53,016 bases of DNA. Source: Devosiaceae bacterium. GTDB lineage: Bacteria > Pseudomonadota > Alphaproteobacteria > Rhizobiales > Devosiaceae. The first letter of the stretch is position 1. Each line of letters opens with the position of its first letter. Where the stretch lies: NCBI GenBank assembly GCA_021648375.1, contig JAKISW010000020.1, positions 1-53,016 of the forward strand. The letters are read 5' to 3'. This document shows, piece by piece, positions 42,390 to 50,396 of this stretch. Made by a program: the position numbers and the translations under genes. The notes beneath the pieces are model-generated. The model was not told the origin of the DNA and did no database searches. It worked only from the letters and a program-made list of their open reading frames with translations.

Positions 42390-43336
42390 GATCTATTCCG
42401 CCGCAATTTCGGGTCAAGAATATCGCGCAACCCATCCCCTAAAAGATTTAGCCCAAGAACGCTCAAAACAATGGCCAATCCCGGTAAAATTGCCAGATGC
42501 GGAGCCACAAAAATCAGCGTTTGCGCCTCAGCCAGCATCCGCCCCCAGCTGGGGATTGGCGGCTGCACCCCAAGTCCCAGATATGAAAGCCCCGCCTCGG
42601 CCAAAATCCCTAAAGAAAATTGAATGGTGCCCTGCACAATCAGCAGGTTTAAAATATTGGGCAGAATATGCTCCACCGATATTCTTGATCGTCCTTTGCC
42701 TGCAACCCTTGCGGCCAGAACAAATTCGCGGGTCCACAAAGATAAAGCCGCGCCGCGCGACAGTCGCGCAAATACTGGAATGTTAAAAATCCCGATGGCG
42801 ATAATGGCATTTATCGCCGAGGGACCATAAACCGCAGTGATTAAAATGGCTATCAACAGGGCGGGAAAAGCAAATACCAGATCATTGGTGCGCATGATGA
42901 ATTCATCAAAAAAACTTCCCTGCCGAGCCGCTGCCGCCAGCCCCAAAGGCACCCCAAGAATTATGCCGATACCAACTGCAACAATCGCCACCGCAATCGA
43001 GGTGCGCGATCCCACCATTATCATCGACACCACATCACGACCAAAATGATCGGTGCCAAGGCCATATAGCGGGTTGGCCACACATCTCCAGCCTTCAAAC
43101 CATGAGTTTTGAGCTGAGGGGAAATCCACCCCCCCGATCCAGGCCTGAAATGGCGGGCATTTAAGCCGGTTGCCAATTTCCAGCACGCTCACATCATATG
43201 GGGTCCAGTATAGAGAAAGCAGGGCAATAAAGATAAAAAACACACTGAAAATCAAGCCAATTACAAAGCTTGGGGTTTTTAGAGCGATAGCAAAAAACCC
43301 GCTCTCGGCAATGATTTTATCGCTTGAATCACTCAC
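42386..43336 (-). CDS. Peptide-type ABC transporter permease (DppC-like)
   Basis: An inner-membrane permease of the DppC group (about 316 residues) with its EAA loop around AARVAGKGRSRISVEHILPN. I choose the GTG at 43336, which overlaps the DppB-like stop by eight bases and has AGGGG upstream. ATGs at 43387 and 43402 would give a longer overlap of up to 74 bases and add an unusual N-terminus. About six hydrophobic segments are seen. It pairs with the following DppB-like permease. Confidence 0.9.
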   Translation of the reverse strand: MSDSSDKIIAESGFFAIALKTPSFVIGLIFSVFFIFIALLSLYWTPYDVSVLEIGNRLKCPPFQAWIGGVDFPSAQNSWFEGWRCVANPLYGLGTDHFGRDVVSMIMVGSRTSIAVAIVAVGIGIILGVPLGLAAAARQGSFFDEFIMRTNDLVFAFPALLIAILITAVYGPSAINAIIAIGIFNIPVFARLSRGAALSLWTREFVLAARVAGKGRSRISVEHILPNILNLLIVQGTIQFSLGILAEAGLSYLGLGVQPPIPSWGRMLAEAQTLIFVAPHLAILPGLAIVLSVLGLNLLGDGLRDILDPKLRRNRS

Positions 43337-44297
43337 CGGCGCTGCCCCTGACGCTGTTTCCCCTAAGCCGGGGATCGGCAATTCCATAGGCAATATCAAC
43401 AATGAATGTCACCACGATAACCGCAAATACCAACAGCATGACCACAGATTTCACCACAATAAGATCGCGCTGGGTAATGCCCTGAAACACCAGCCGCCCA
43501 AGGCCGGGCAAAAAGAACACGTTTTCAATAATGATCGCCCCGGCCAGTAAAAACGAAAACTGCAAACCAATAATTGTCAGCACCGGAATAAGCGCATTGC
43601 GCAGCGCATGCCGCCAAAGGGTCTGGCGCTTGCTCAACCCCTTTGCCCGCGCCGTGCGAATATAATCTTCGCTCAAAGTATCAAGCAGGCTGGACCGCAT
43701 AACCCGGGCCAGAATTGAAGCCTGAGGTAGTGCCAGAGCAATTGCCGGCAGGGTCAAGGATTTCATCCCCGCAAAGAAACCGATCTCCCAACCCGGAAAT
43801 CCCCCGGCCGAAAACCAGCGCAGCGATACGGCAAAAATCAATACCAAAATCATTGCGAACCAAAAATTTGGCACCGCTATCCCCAATTGCGTCGCCCCCA
43901 TAATGCCCACATCGGTTTTGGAATTGCGATTGGCGGCAGCAATAATTCCCACCGGAAAGGCAATAAGAGTCGAAAGGGTAAGGGCATAAATCGTCAGGGG
44001 AAGTGAAACCCATATCCGATCGTTGATGAGATCGCTGACGGGAGTTTTATAGGTATAGCTGATACCAAAATCCCACTGCAACAACCCCATAACCCACGTA
44101 AAATAGCGCTGCCATATGGGCAGGTTCAGGCCCAGTTGCTGACGTAATTCCTCCACCGCTTCTGGTGAGGCACTAATTCCCATCATTAGCGCTGCCGGAT
44201 CGCCGGGGATGATTTCAATGACAAAAAACACCACAACACTGGCCGCAACCAGAGAGAATAATAAGGAAACTAAACGTTTAAGGGTGAATATCAGCAT
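43329..44297 (-). CDS. Peptide-type ABC transporter permease (DppB-like)
   Basis: A 322-residue inner-membrane permease with the DppB N-terminus (KRLVSLLFSLVAASVVVFFVIEIIPGDPA), a QLGLNLPIWQRY stretch and an EAA loop near YIRTARAKGLSKRQTLWRHALRN. About six membrane segments are present. It follows the binding-protein gene after a 68-base gap that holds a terminator hairpin, so it is probably made in smaller amounts than the binding protein. The ribosome binding site is weak. Confidence 0.94.
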   Translation of the reverse strand: MLIFTLKRLVSLLFSLVAASVVVFFVIEIIPGDPAALMMGISASPEAVEELRQQLGLNLPIWQRYFTWVMGLLQWDFGISYTYKTPVSDLINDRIWVSLPLTIYALTLSTLIAFPVGIIAAANRNSKTDVGIMGATQLGIAVPNFWFAMILVLIFAVSLRWFSAGGFPGWEIGFFAGMKSLTLPAIALALPQASILARVMRSSLLDTLSEDYIRTARAKGLSKRQTLWRHALRNALIPVLTIIGLQFSFLLAGAIIIENVFFLPGLGRLVFQGITQRDLIVVKSVVMLLVFAVIVVTFIVDIAYGIADPRLRGNSVRGSAGE

Positions 44298-44318
44298 GTG
44301 ATTTTATCAAGCTTCATT

Positions 44319-44352
44319 AAAAAAACTGGGGACCAGAACACCGGCCCCCAGT
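44319..44352 (-). terminator. Terminator or attenuator between binding-protein and permease genes
   Basis: On the minus strand ACTGGGG pairs with CCCCAGT (44325-44352, loop about 14 bases), followed by TTTTTT. It would end most transcripts after the binding-protein gene and allow limited read-through into the permeases, as in many ABC operons. Confidence 0.8.
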
Positions 44353-44365
44353 CAAAATCACAAAA

Positions 44366-45850
44366 TTATTCGCCCCAAGAGACCCCGGTCATATCATTGG
44401 CCTGAGTGGGAGAATTTTCCCACAAGCCATTGATTTTGGCGTTTGCCACTCCGGTTTTAGCCAGTTGGAACAAATAGGCGTTAACATAATCATCGGCGAT
44501 AAGCCTTTGCGCCTGATGTAACAGGTCAGTGCGGGTCACCGGGTCAGCCGTAATATTCAATTCAGCGATTAGTGCCTGCATTTCCTCAGAATCATAGTTG
44601 AAGTAATAATTATCCCTTGCATAAATCCCGATATCAAACGGCTCGGTATGGGAAACGATTGTCAGGTCATAATCCTTGGCGGTAAAAACTTCTTCAAGCC
44701 ATTGCGCCCATTCCAGATTAGTGATCTCAGTTTCAATGCCAACGGCGCGCAATTGTGCGGCAATGATTTCGCCACCACGACGGGCATAGGGTGGAGGCGG
44801 CAATTTCATACGAAGGGTAAGATCGCTAACCCCGGCTTCTGCCAACAAAGCCATAGCTTTTTGTGGGTCATAATCAGATTGAGCAGTCAAATCCAGATAG
44901 TCAGGGTTTGATGGATTGAAATGTGTGCCGATGGGTTCTCCAAAACCCGACATGGCTCCATCAATTATATCCTGCCGGTTTATGGCATGGGCAATAGCGT
45001 GGCGCACCCGAACATCATCCAAAGGTGGCGATTGATTATTGGTGGAGAGAATTGTCTCCCCCTCGGTTGCTCCAACGATTACCTTGAAGCGCGGATCAGC
45101 TTCAAACTGGGGCAGAGTTTCAGAGGCGGGATAATTTGGAAAGGCATCCACATCCTGCGCCATCATCGCCGCAAAAGCAGCGCTTGGATCAGAAATAAAC
45201 TTGAATGTGACATTTTCCAGCGCCACTTCAGCTCCCCAATAATCAGGGTTTTTCGCCAGAACAACCTTGTCACCCTGAGCCCAGTCAACAAATGTAAACG
45301 GGCCGGTGCCAATTGGATTAGTGCCATTATCCGCCGCACTTTCCGGCGCAACAATAACCGCATCGCCCCATGCCATGTTAAACAGGAACGAGCCATTAGG
45401 CTGAGAAAGAGTTACAATAACGGTGGTCGCATCCTTGGCTTCCACGGCAGCAATATCGGCAAAAAGCGCTTTTTGGGCATTGGTTGAATCTTCCGCCATC
45501 GCCCTTTCAAGGGAGAATTTCACATCGGAGGCATCCATATCTGTGCCATCGTGAAATTTCACGCCAGAATTAAGGGTGAAAGTATAGGTTAAGCCATCTT
45601 CAGAAATTTCCCAGCTCTTTGCCAGCGCCGGAATAATGGCGCCATTAGAATTAAATCTGGTCAGACCTTCAAAAACATTGGCATAAACCACCTCATCAAT
45701 GGCAGCGGCCGCACCTCCGGTTGGGTCAAGATTGGGCGGCTCAAGCACCATGCCAACGGTAATATCAGTTTGTGCCGACATAGCCGGACTAAGGCTTGTC
45801 GCCATTACCAGCGCGGCACCAATTGCCACCAGAAAATTGGATTTTCTCAT
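44366..45850 (-). CDS. Peptide-type ABC transporter substrate-binding protein (family 5)
   Basis: A 494-residue periplasmic solute-binding protein of the DppA/OppA type. The start at 45850 has GGAAG before it and gives a clean signal peptide (cleavage probably after AMSA, residue 26); the longer frame from 45877 adds only a basic stretch. Family stretches are NVFEGLTRFNSNGAIIPALAKSWEISEDG, FHDGTDMDASDVKFSLERAM and VRHAIAHAINRQDII. The likely cargo is a short peptide or a modified amino compound, in keeping with the M20 peptidase gene just upstream. Confidence 0.94.
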   Translation of the reverse strand: MRKSNFLVAIGAALVMATSLSPAMSAQTDITVGMVLEPPNLDPTGGAAAAIDEVVYANVFEGLTRFNSNGAIIPALAKSWEISEDGLTYTFTLNSGVKFHDGTDMDASDVKFSLERAMAEDSTNAQKALFADIAAVEAKDATTVIVTLSQPNGSFLFNMAWGDAVIVAPESAADNGTNPIGTGPFTFVDWAQGDKVVLAKNPDYWGAEVALENVTFKFISDPSAAFAAMMAQDVDAFPNYPASETLPQFEADPRFKVIVGATEGETILSTNNQSPPLDDVRVRHAIAHAINRQDIIDGAMSGFGEPIGTHFNPSNPDYLDLTAQSDYDPQKAMALLAEAGVSDLTLRMKLPPPPYARRGGEIIAAQLRAVGIETEITNLEWAQWLEEVFTAKDYDLTIVSHTEPFDIGIYARDNYYFNYDSEEMQALIAELNITADPVTRTDLLHQAQRLIADDYVNAYLFQLAKTGVANAKINGLWENSPTQANDMTGVSWGE

Positions 45851-45906
45851 ATTCTTCTTCCCTGTTTTGCGGGCCAAACACCCATTTATTTTTATTCTTA
45901 ACGAGT

Positions 45907-47196
45907 TTATTCCCTGGGCGCCAGTAGGTCCAACATAGATAAAGCCATCACCTGCGCACTTTCTACCATATCATTGACCCCAACATATTCATCCGGCTGA
46001 TGGGCCAGATCAAGAATTCCCGGACCATAGGCAATGCAGTTTTTCATCCTGCCAATCCTGTCGATATGTTTTTGATCATAGGTTCCCGGCGAAACCACAT
46101 ATTGCGGCTCCCGGCCAAAAACTTCCCCGATTGCTTTGGCAACAGCGCTGACCACCGGTGCGTTTTTTTCAGTCATTGTTGGGGGAACCTGCCACATTTC
46201 ATGCAGCTCATATTCAAATTTATCCCGGGATTTTTTGACCTTTTCCAACAGATCGACAACCTCATCTCGCACATCTTCGGGGTTTTCTTCAATCAGATAA
46301 CGCCGATCAATAATCATTTTGCAACTATCGGGAACGATCGCGGCGGGAAATCCATCAAACCCGTCTTCTGGCTCGCTTAAGCCTCCATGAAAAGAATTTA
46401 TGTTCAAAGTGGATTGCTTGGCCCCCTCAGGAACCACGGGCATATCAGTTTTACGTTTTGCCAACGCCGGAAACAGATTTTCCTCCATTTCCTCCAACAC
46501 AGCTCCCATATGACGCACGGCACAATCGCCAAGAAACGGCATGGAACCGTGGGCAATATGGCCTTTTGTTTCAATTTGGGCCCACCAGACCCCGCGATGA
46601 CCAAGACAGATGCGATCCTTGTTCAAAGGTTCGGGGATAATCACATGCTGAACTTTCTCCGGTGAAAAATATCCCTTTTCAGCCAGATAAGCCACTCCGC
46701 CAAATCCCCCGGTTTCTTCATCTGCTGTGGCTGAAATTTCAATCGCCCCGACATAATTAGGCACCAGATCAATAAAAACCTCCACCGCAATTATCGAGGC
46801 CGCCAGCCCCCCTTTCATATCGCAACTGCCGCGCCCGTAAATTTTACCATCCTTCAGCTCACCGCCAAACGGATCAAAGCTCCAGCCATTGCCCACCTCC
46901 ACCACATCAATATGGGAGTTGAAATGCACACACTCGCCACTATTGCTGCCTTCCCGCCGGGCAACAAGGTTCCAGCGCGGATATTTTTCGCTATCACCCG
47001 GCGTGCCAAATGCCCGTATCAGCTCGGTTTCAAAACCTTTTTTCGCAAGGCGTTTATCAAGATATTCGCATATTTCAAGATAGCCATGACCGGGCGGATT
47101 AAGGGTTGGCATGCGGATAAGATCTTGCGTCAAAGCCACCAGCTCACCGCGCCGAGCTTCAATTTCTTTGCGTAGTTTTTCTTCAATTTTGAGCAC
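45907..47196 (-). CDS. M20-family metallopeptidase (ArgE/DapE-like)
   Basis: A 429-residue di-zinc hydrolase of the acetylornithine deacetylase / succinyl-diaminopimelate desuccinylase group. Metal-site motifs are HFNSHIDVVEVG, GRGSCDMKGG, TADEETGGFGG and, near the C-terminus, YGPGILDLAHQPDEYV. It starts with GTG (GGAG ten bases upstream). It heads a minus-strand operon with a peptide transporter, so it probably trims an imported amide or peptide. It does not look like allantoate amidohydrolase. Confidence 0.9.
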   Translation of the reverse strand: MLKIEEKLRKEIEARRGELVALTQDLIRMPTLNPPGHGYLEICEYLDKRLAKKGFETELIRAFGTPGDSEKYPRWNLVARREGSNSGECVHFNSHIDVVEVGNGWSFDPFGGELKDGKIYGRGSCDMKGGLAASIIAVEVFIDLVPNYVGAIEISATADEETGGFGGVAYLAEKGYFSPEKVQHVIIPEPLNKDRICLGHRGVWWAQIETKGHIAHGSMPFLGDCAVRHMGAVLEEMEENLFPALAKRKTDMPVVPEGAKQSTLNINSFHGGLSEPEDGFDGFPAAIVPDSCKMIIDRRYLIEENPEDVRDEVVDLLEKVKKSRDKFEYELHEMWQVPPTMTEKNAPVVSAVAKAIGEVFGREPQYVVSPGTYDQKHIDRIGRMKNCIAYGPGILDLAHQPDEYVGVNDMVESAQVMALSMLDLLAPRE

Positions 47197-47244
47197 GCAA
47201 GCACAACTCCATCTGCATATATTTACAAGATTTCAGCCTGTGCC

Positions 47245-47257
47245 TGTGATCATCACA
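47245..47257. promoter_or_regulatory. Palindrome TGTGAT-C-ATCACA upstream of the M20 gene
   Basis: A perfect 6-bp inverted repeat with a one-base centre lies 49-61 bases before the start of the M20/peptide-transporter operon. The arms recall CRP half sites, but the spacing (3 rather than 6 bases between TGTGA and TCACA) is wrong for CRP. It could be the operator of another dimeric regulator. Confidence 0.4.
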
Positions 47258-47315
47258 AGTCAATAGAAGTTGGGGATTGATAAATTCAATTATCCAAATT
47301 TGAACCGCCACCAGA

Positions 47316-48545
47316 TCAATCAAGCAATTGCGCCTTGATATGCACTTCACTGGTTATGGTTCTATGCACCGGACAACGCTCGGCAATTTCAAAGATTTTT
47401 TGTCTCTCTTCTTCACTAAGGTCCCCTGTGATTGAAATTTTCGTATCAATCACATCAACTTTCCCAACCTCTGTTTCGCAATGTTCACAATCCTTGGCAT
47501 GAATTTTTTCGTGGGAAAGGCGAACCTGAACTCGGCTCAAATCATAGCCCTTTCTGGCGGCATACATTCGCATGGTCATGGATTTGCAGGTGCCAAGGGC
47601 CGCCAGTAAAAAATCATAGGGTGTCGGGCCGGTATCATTTCCCCCTACGCTTTTTGGCTCATCCCCGGTCAAAATATGCCCCGATCCGGTAACCACCACA
47701 TTGGTAAATTTCCCCGTTCCGGTTTCTGCTACCGCAACACTACCCTCAATTGATTTTGGTTCATCAAACTCGGCAGTTTCAGATTGAATATAGCGCTGCG
47801 CCCATGCCCCGATAATTTGTGCGCTATAGATTGCATCGGCCCTTCTGGATAAAAAATGATCACTATCATCAAGGGAAACAAAGCTCTTGGGATGCTTGGC
47901 TGCCAGAAAAATTTCACTGGCATTTTCAATTCCCACCACCTTATCGAGGGGAGCGTGCATGATCAGCAGGGCCTTTTTCAGATTTCTTACTTTTTCAAGC
48001 AGGTTTTGCCCCTCAATATCATCCAAAAACTGCTTCTTTATGCAAAATGGCCGCCCCCCCAACAACACTTTTGCCTCGCCGCTCTGATTGATTTCCTCAA
48101 TCGAATTTTGAAATATATGTTTAACATGAGCCGGATCAGAAGGTGCACCAATGCTAACGACCGCCCTGCTTTGTGGTATTAGATGAGCGCAGGCCAAAAT
48201 GGCCGCCCCGCCCAGTGAATGCCCAATCAGTATTTGCGGCGCCATATCATTTATAGCCATATGCTCAGCTGCCGCCACAAGATCAGCTACGTTGGAAGAA
48301 AAATTGGAATTGGCAAACTCGCCCTCGCTCGATCCAAGCCCGCTAAAATCAAAGCGCAACACACCAATTCCCAGCTTAATCAGAGCAGATGAAATTTGAT
48401 TGGCAACAAAAATATCCTTGCTGCAGGTAAAACAATGGGCAAACAATGCATAGGCTCGAACAGAACCATTAGGCAAATCCAAGCGCCCTGACAATTGCTC
48501 TCCATTGGCTCCGCTAAATTTGAAACATTGGGTTGCTTCATTCAT
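47316..48545 (-). CDS. Bifunctional alpha/beta hydrolase - OsmC-like protein
   Basis: A 409-residue two-domain protein. Residues about 1-255 are an alpha/beta hydrolase with nucleophile S110 in GHSLGG, FDFSGLGSSEG in the N-terminal half and a probable His in DDSDHFLS. Residues about 270-405 are an OsmC/Ohr-like domain with the redox cysteines C320 (GTCKSM) and C391 (RCPVH), which would reduce organic hydroperoxides. The fusion is known in many Proteobacteria; the hydrolase may free oxidised acyl groups for the peroxidase. It is a single gene. Confidence 0.92.
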   Translation of the reverse strand: MNEATQCFKFSGANGEQLSGRLDLPNGSVRAYALFAHCFTCSKDIFVANQISSALIKLGIGVLRFDFSGLGSSEGEFANSNFSSNVADLVAAAEHMAINDMAPQILIGHSLGGAAILACAHLIPQSRAVVSIGAPSDPAHVKHIFQNSIEEINQSGEAKVLLGGRPFCIKKQFLDDIEGQNLLEKVRNLKKALLIMHAPLDKVVGIENASEIFLAAKHPKSFVSLDDSDHFLSRRADAIYSAQIIGAWAQRYIQSETAEFDEPKSIEGSVAVAETGTGKFTNVVVTGSGHILTGDEPKSVGGNDTGPTPYDFLLAALGTCKSMTMRMYAARKGYDLSRVQVRLSHEKIHAKDCEHCETEVGKVDVIDTKISITGDLSEEERQKIFEIAERCPVHRTITSEVHIKAQLLD

Positions 48546-48678
48546 TTTTTATAACCCTCATTTGTTATGCCTAACCGGGTTCAACTCATGTAGTCAAAAC
48601 AACAGAACACATTCCAGACAAACCCATTCACGGCTGCGTTATACCTATAACATTATGTTGAACTTCAATTTCTGGCAA

Positions 48679-48731
48679 TTTTAGCCAATTAACGTATGCT
48701 TACCTCTCGTTAAAACTTGAAAAGGCTAAAA
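48679..48731 (+). promoter_or_regulatory. Nested inverted repeats covering the cytochrome c ribosome binding site
   Basis: TTTTAGCC (48679-48686) pairs with GGCTAAAA (48724-48731), and inside it TTAACG (48689-48694) pairs with CGTTAA (48708-48713). The right outer arm overlaps the AAGG ribosome binding site of the cytochrome c gene (ATG at 48734), so folding could limit translation. Confidence 0.5.
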
Positions 48732-48733
48732 AT

Positions 48734-49168
48734 ATGCGCTCACTTTCATCCCGGTTTTTACCCAAATTTACAGCTCCACTGGCTATGGCAGCGCTCGCCT
48801 CGCTTGTTTTTATTACCCCCGCCAGCGCCCAGGCCAACGTGATAAACGGAGCCTCGGTATTTAATTCATGCGCCGGTTGCCACAAGGTTGGCGATGATGC
48901 ACAAAACGCCTCCGGCCCTGTTTTGACGGATGTAATCGGGCGTGTTGCCGGCACCTATGAGGGATATAGATTTTCCAATGATCTGATTGCCGCTGGAGAG
49001 GCAGGATTGGTGTGGGATGAAGAAAACCTGGCCCAATTCATTGCCGATCCAAGCGGTTTCCTGAAGGAATTTTTGGACGATAGCGGCGCCCGTTCAAAAA
49101 TGCCATTTCGATTGCGCGATGAAAACAATGCCGCCGATGTCGCAGCGTTTCTGGCCTCCCTCAACTAG
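48734..49168 (+). CDS. Periplasmic class I cytochrome c (c2/c550-like)
   Basis: A 144-residue exported cytochrome with a signal peptide ending near ASA (residue 32). The haem site is C46-A-G-C49-H50 and the probable axial ligand M123 lies in SKMPFRL. The GPVLTDVIGRVAG stretch is typical of short c2-type electron carriers. It likely shuttles electrons between a membrane complex and an oxidase or a dehydrogenase. It could also accept electrons from PuuD or other periplasmic donors, but nothing in the sequence proves this. The TAG stop is followed by GGACAGGACCCTA, forming a TAGGG/CCCTA mini-hairpin. Confidence 0.93.
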   Translation: MRSLSSRFLPKFTAPLAMAALASLVFITPASAQANVINGASVFNSCAGCHKVGDDAQNASGPVLTDVIGRVAGTYEGYRFSNDLIAAGEAGLVWDEENLAQFIADPSGFLKEFLDDSGARSKMPFRLRDENNAADVAAFLASLN

Positions 49169-49318
49169 GGACAGGACCCTAACAAACAAGGTTCTACATA
49201 TTTTTTAAAGGCACTTACCGGCGGGCTCCATACCGCCCCATTATACCAAAAAAAATTTGCCTCTGTCAGCGCCCACAACTGCTCTGATGGCCATTATACA
49301 TGCGAATTCTCAAAAGAT

Positions 49319-49334
49319 TTGACCATTTGATAAA
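49319..49334 (+). promoter_or_regulatory. RutR-like site and -35 region of the second BMP transporter
   Basis: TTGACCATTTGATAAA matches 12 of the 14 defined positions of TTGACCAnnTGGTCAA (left arm perfect, right arm degenerate). TTGACC with a 17-base spacer to CATACT (49342-49347) also forms a plausible sigma-70 promoter for the gene at 49385, so a bound repressor would block it. Confidence 0.5.
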
Positions 49335-49384
49335 AAAAATCCATACTTTGTCCGTAAAATTCAAACAATTTAACGGAGATCCCA

Positions 49385-50377
49385 ATGCAAAAGAAACTCC
49401 TGTGGTCGCGCCGGCTCATGCTCGCAGCGATCGCCCTTGTGGCAACAATGATGACAGCAGGTGCCAGTTACGCCCAGGCCGTCAAAGTTGCCGCCATCTA
49501 TACTCTACCGGTTGAACAACAATGGATTTCGCGCATTCATATTGCCCTTACAGCGGCAATGGAACGCGGTGAAATTGAATATGTTTATTCAGAAAACGTC
49601 GCCAATACCGACTATGAACGCGTCATGCGCGAATATGCCGATGCCGGTCAGCAATTGATCGTTGGCGAGGCGTTTGGTCTTGAACGTGCTGCCAGAAAAG
49701 TGGCAACAGATTATGCCGATACGGCATTTCTCATGGGTTCATCCTTTGGTCCCAGTGGTGATAATTTTTCCGTTTTTGATAACTGGATCCATGAGCCAGC
49801 ATATCTTAGCGGTATAATTGCCGGTGCTGCCACCGAATCAAATCTTATCGGTCTGGTCGGCGGATATGCCATCCCCGAAGTTAACCGACTGATGAACGCC
49901 TTTATGGATGGTGCTCGTTCGGCAAACCCTGAAGTGAAGTTTTTAGTTAACTTTATCGATAGCTGGTATGATCCCCCAAAAGCCAAAGAAAGCGCTTTTG
50001 CCATGATGGATGCCGGTGCTGATATTATGTATGCGGAACGTTTTGGTGTTTCTGATGCTGCCGTTGAGCGCGGTGTAAAAGCTATTGGCAATGTCATCGA
50101 TACATCTGCTGATTATCCAGACACAATCCTTGCCTCTGCCCTTTGGGACATGGGACCAACGGTTGATCGCGCCATTGCAGCTGTTGCTGAAGATCGTTTT
50201 GAACCTGCCGATTATGGCCAATATTCCTTCATGGGCTATGGCGGTGGTTCTTTGGCCATGGACGAAAGCCTGATCCCGGACGATGTGGTATCTCAGGTCA
50301 AAGCTGTTGAGCAGGATATTATGGATGGTCTGTTTCGGGTCAACGTCAATGATACGGAACCGGTTTCCGACAATTGA
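49385..50377 (+). CDS. BMP-family ABC transporter substrate-binding protein (second system)
   Basis: A 330-residue periplasmic binding protein with a conventional signal peptide (cleavage after ASYA, residue 30), unlike the Tat signal of the other BMP protein in the window. The BMP-fold landmarks are VAAIYTLPVEQQW, GEAFGLERAA, GLVGGYAIPEVNRLMNAF, FIDSWYDPPKAKESA and MYAERFGVSDAA. The ligand is probably a nucleobase, nucleoside or related compound. A RutR-like site 50 bases upstream supports a link to nucleobase supply. AACGGAGATCCC precedes the ATG. It begins an operon with an ATPase and two permeases. Confidence 0.92.
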   Translation: MQKKLLWSRRLMLAAIALVATMMTAGASYAQAVKVAAIYTLPVEQQWISRIHIALTAAMERGEIEYVYSENVANTDYERVMREYADAGQQLIVGEAFGLERAARKVATDYADTAFLMGSSFGPSGDNFSVFDNWIHEPAYLSGIIAGAATESNLIGLVGGYAIPEVNRLMNAFMDGARSANPEVKFLVNFIDSWYDPPKAKESAFAMMDAGADIMYAERFGVSDAAVERGVKAIGNVIDTSADYPDTILASALWDMGPTVDRAIAAVAEDRFEPADYGQYSFMGYGGGSLAMDESLIPDDVVSQVKAVEQDIMDGLFRVNVNDTEPVSDN

Positions 50378-50396
50378 TATCGGGTAAAGAGAACTC

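Noticed and set aside
43337..43402. Long overlap between the DppB-like and DppC-like genes
   Set aside because: A GTG at 43336 with AGGGG upstream gives a normal eight-base overlap, so the long overlap is probably a start-site artefact.
45907..47196. Allantoate amidohydrolase
   Set aside because: The protein belongs to M20, but its motifs and neighbours fit ArgE/DapE-type enzymes with a peptide transporter, not AllC.
47245..47257. CRP binding site upstream of the M20 gene
   Set aside because: The half sites TGTGA/TCACA are three bases apart rather than six, so it does not fit CRP; kept only as an unassigned palindrome.
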